In this document: piece by piece, positions 11,548 to 12,440 of the stretch
Position numbering within the stretch: the stretch's first letter is position 1
Layout of the letters: every line of letters begins with the position of its first letter
From: Baffinella frigidus
Lineage: Eukaryota; Cryptophyceae; Cryptomonadales; Baffinellaceae
Assembly: GCA_026770585.1 (NCBI GenBank)
Contig: MU646319.1
Span: 1,207,129-1,219,568, forward strand
DNA length: 12,440 bases
Reading direction: 5' to 3'
Position numbers and translations under genes: made by a program
The notes under the pieces: model-generated
Database searches by the model: none
The model's input: the letters and a program-made list of their open reading frames with translations, nothing else
What the model was told of the DNA's origin: nothing

Positions 11548-11664
11548 GAGGGGTACCTCGCTCACAAGAAAGCGCCTCCTCCTAGGACCCTACAGCAGGA
11601 CCATGCCGAGGGTCCTACGGTGGTCCTAGGGGGGGTGCAGGTTCTTATGAGCGAGGTACCCCTG
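11548..11664. mobile_element. Family A MITE, 117 bp
   Basis: TA at 11546-11547 and 11665-11666. It lies only 6 bp from the preceding copy's flank. Arms are cgctcacaagaaagcgcc and tgcaggttcttatgagcg. Confidence 0.85.
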
Positions 11665-11691
11665 TACGTCCTCAACGGTCCACACGCACTA

Positions 11692-11792
11692 TCCCTTGAG
11701 TGGCGAGGCGGTCGCAATTGACCGCTACGAGGTCCTAGGCAGGTCCTAGGGCCCTACGGCAGGGCGTAGGCGCCTACTCGCCACTTCAGAGA
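11692..11792. mobile_element. Family B MITE, both ends present, 101 bp
   Basis: TCCCTTGAGTGGCGAG at the left and CTCGCCACTTCAGAGA at the right. TA precedes it at 11690-11691; the right-hand TA has become TG. Confidence 0.75.
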
Positions 11793-11838
11793 TGCCCCGA
11801 AGCTTTTTAACAGGCCCGCCTGGGGCGCTATCTATCTA

Positions 11839-11925
11839 TCCCTCAAGTGGCCAGTGGCCTCGTACGCCCTACCGTAGGGCCCTAGGACCTGCCTAGGACC
11901 TCTTGGCGGTCAATTTTGACCGCCG
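11839..11925. mobile_element. Family B MITE, right terminus missing
   Basis: TCCCTCAAGTGGCCAG after TA (11837-11838). The interior matches 8969-9025 closely and the copy ends at the tggcggtcaattttgaccgc hairpin. Confidence 0.65.
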
Positions 11926-11941
11926 AGAGCGCCCTCGGGCG

Positions 11942-12076
11942 CTATGCGACCACGGGCGAGCTCTTGTTGGCGAGCGGGGGCGAGCTCTTGGCGGGGGTGG
12001 GTGGGAGGAGGGACTCGAGCTGTTGTTCGAAGACTTGTTTTTGCTCCCGCGTTGTTTCGCGGAGATCTTCCACTTC
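11942..12076 (-). CDS. Terminal exon of an unidentified coiled-coil gene, copy 2
   Basis: The acceptor is ACCCATCAG|GAA. The frame gives 44 codons and TAG at 11944-11942: EVEDLRETTREQKQVFEQQL, then ESLLPPTPAKSS and a Pro/Ser/Ala tail. The charged, Gln/Glu-rich first half looks like a coiled coil. I do not recognise the family. It resembles the exon copies at 12108-12332 and 12400-12429. The intron before it is C-rich on the sense strand, as in XAP5. The rest of the gene lies to the right of the window. Confidence 0.6.
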   Translation of the reverse strand, partial: EVEDLRETTREQKQVFEQQLESLLPPTPAKSSPPLANKSSPVVA

Positions 12077-12107
12077 CTGATGGGTGAGGATGTAGGGGGT
12101 TAGGGGG

Positions 12108-12332
12108 CTAGGCTTTGACTGGGTTGGAGTCGTTGCGGGGGAAGAGGGACTCCAGCTGTTGTTCGAAGACTTGCCTTTGCTCCCGCGTCGTCTCCCGGAG
12201 ATCCTCTACATGGGTACCTCGCTCATAAGAAACCGCCCCCCCCTAGGACCCTACAGTAGGACCATGCCTAGGGCCCGACGGTGGTCCTAGGGGGGGGGGC
12301 GGTTTCTTATGAGCGAGGTACCCCTTTACCTC
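12108..12332 (-). CDS. Coiled-coil exon, copy 1, interrupted by a family A MITE
   Basis: The acceptor is AATTCCAG|GAG. Without the MITE (and one TA) it encodes 34 codons: EVEDLRETTREQRQVFEQQL, then ESLFPRNDSNPVKA and TAG at 12110-12108. The 118-bp element lies within the second codon (GTA). Through it the frame is lost unless the insert is spliced. Whether it is an alternative last exon or a dead copy is undecided. Confidence 0.5.
12209..12326. mobile_element. Family A MITE inserted in a coding exon
   Basis: TA at 12207-12208 and 12327-12328. Ends are CATGGGTACCTCGC and GCGAGGTACCCCTT. On the gene's sense strand the insert region opens GAG|GTAAAG and closes with TGTAGAG|GAT. Confidence 0.85.
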
Positions 12333-12399
12333 CTGGAATTGAGGGTGTAAGGTTTGGGGGTTGAGGTGTGGGGTGATGGTGTAGTGTTTCTTGATGCCC

Positions 12400-12429
12400 G
12401 ATCATCCTCTCCTGGAGATCCTGAAACTC
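12400..12429 (-). CDS. Coiled-coil exon, third and diverged copy (fragment)
   Basis: CCCCAACAG|GAG opens EFQDLQERMI, similar to EVEDLRETTR of the other two copies. Homology ends within ten codons and no donor is visible before the next acceptor, so it may be another acceptor-side fragment. Confidence 0.4.
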
Positions 12430-12440
12430 CTGTTGGGGGG

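Noticed and set aside
9118-11664. A CRISPR-like array of repeats and spacers
   Set aside because: Repeats are palindromic, flanked by TA duplications, variable in spacing and nested, as expected of MITEs. The host is eukaryotic.

Overview
The window is nuclear DNA of a GC-rich eukaryote. It has multi-exon genes with GT-AG introns, interstitial arrays of the TTTAGGG telomere heptamer (the type found in plants, many algae and dinoflagellates), long CT microsatellites and dense foldback transposons. A photosynthetic protist is plausible, but I cannot fix the lineage.

Left half (103-6979, minus strand): the N-terminal two thirds of an XAP5/FAM50 (plant XCT) gene. Seven exons can be joined in phase (about 221 codons), and the C-terminal part lies beyond the left edge. 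The introns are filled with degenerate telomere-like heptamers that read CCCTAAA-like on the gene's sense strand. They also hold arrays of partial, tandem, scrambled and inverted copies of the neighbouring exons, so exon fragments outnumber exons several-fold. One exon (2782-2850) has an almost identical second copy (2500-2568) with usable splice sites.

Middle (6980-8883): a head-to-head arrangement. XAP5 runs left and a plus-strand gene for cytosolic 60S acidic ribosomal protein P1 runs right. Four P1 exons are readable, ending in the hallmark acidic MGFSLFD tail. A further upstream 5' exon is likely but was not located.

Right part (8953-11925 and 12209-12326): a transposon-rich region. Family A is a palindromic MITE of about 113-118 bp with TA target duplications. 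Family B is a second MITE of about 101-103 bp, also at TA. A 495-bp non-autonomous element with a 7-bp target duplication sits inside a family A copy, which holds a further family A copy as well.

Right edge (11942-12440, minus strand): the 3' end of an unidentified coiled-coil gene with a triplicated exon. One copy carries a family A element at a TA inside the codons, with GT and AG placed so that the element could be spliced out. Two of the three genes therefore show exon-fragment duplication, and the third region links a MITE to possible intron birth.
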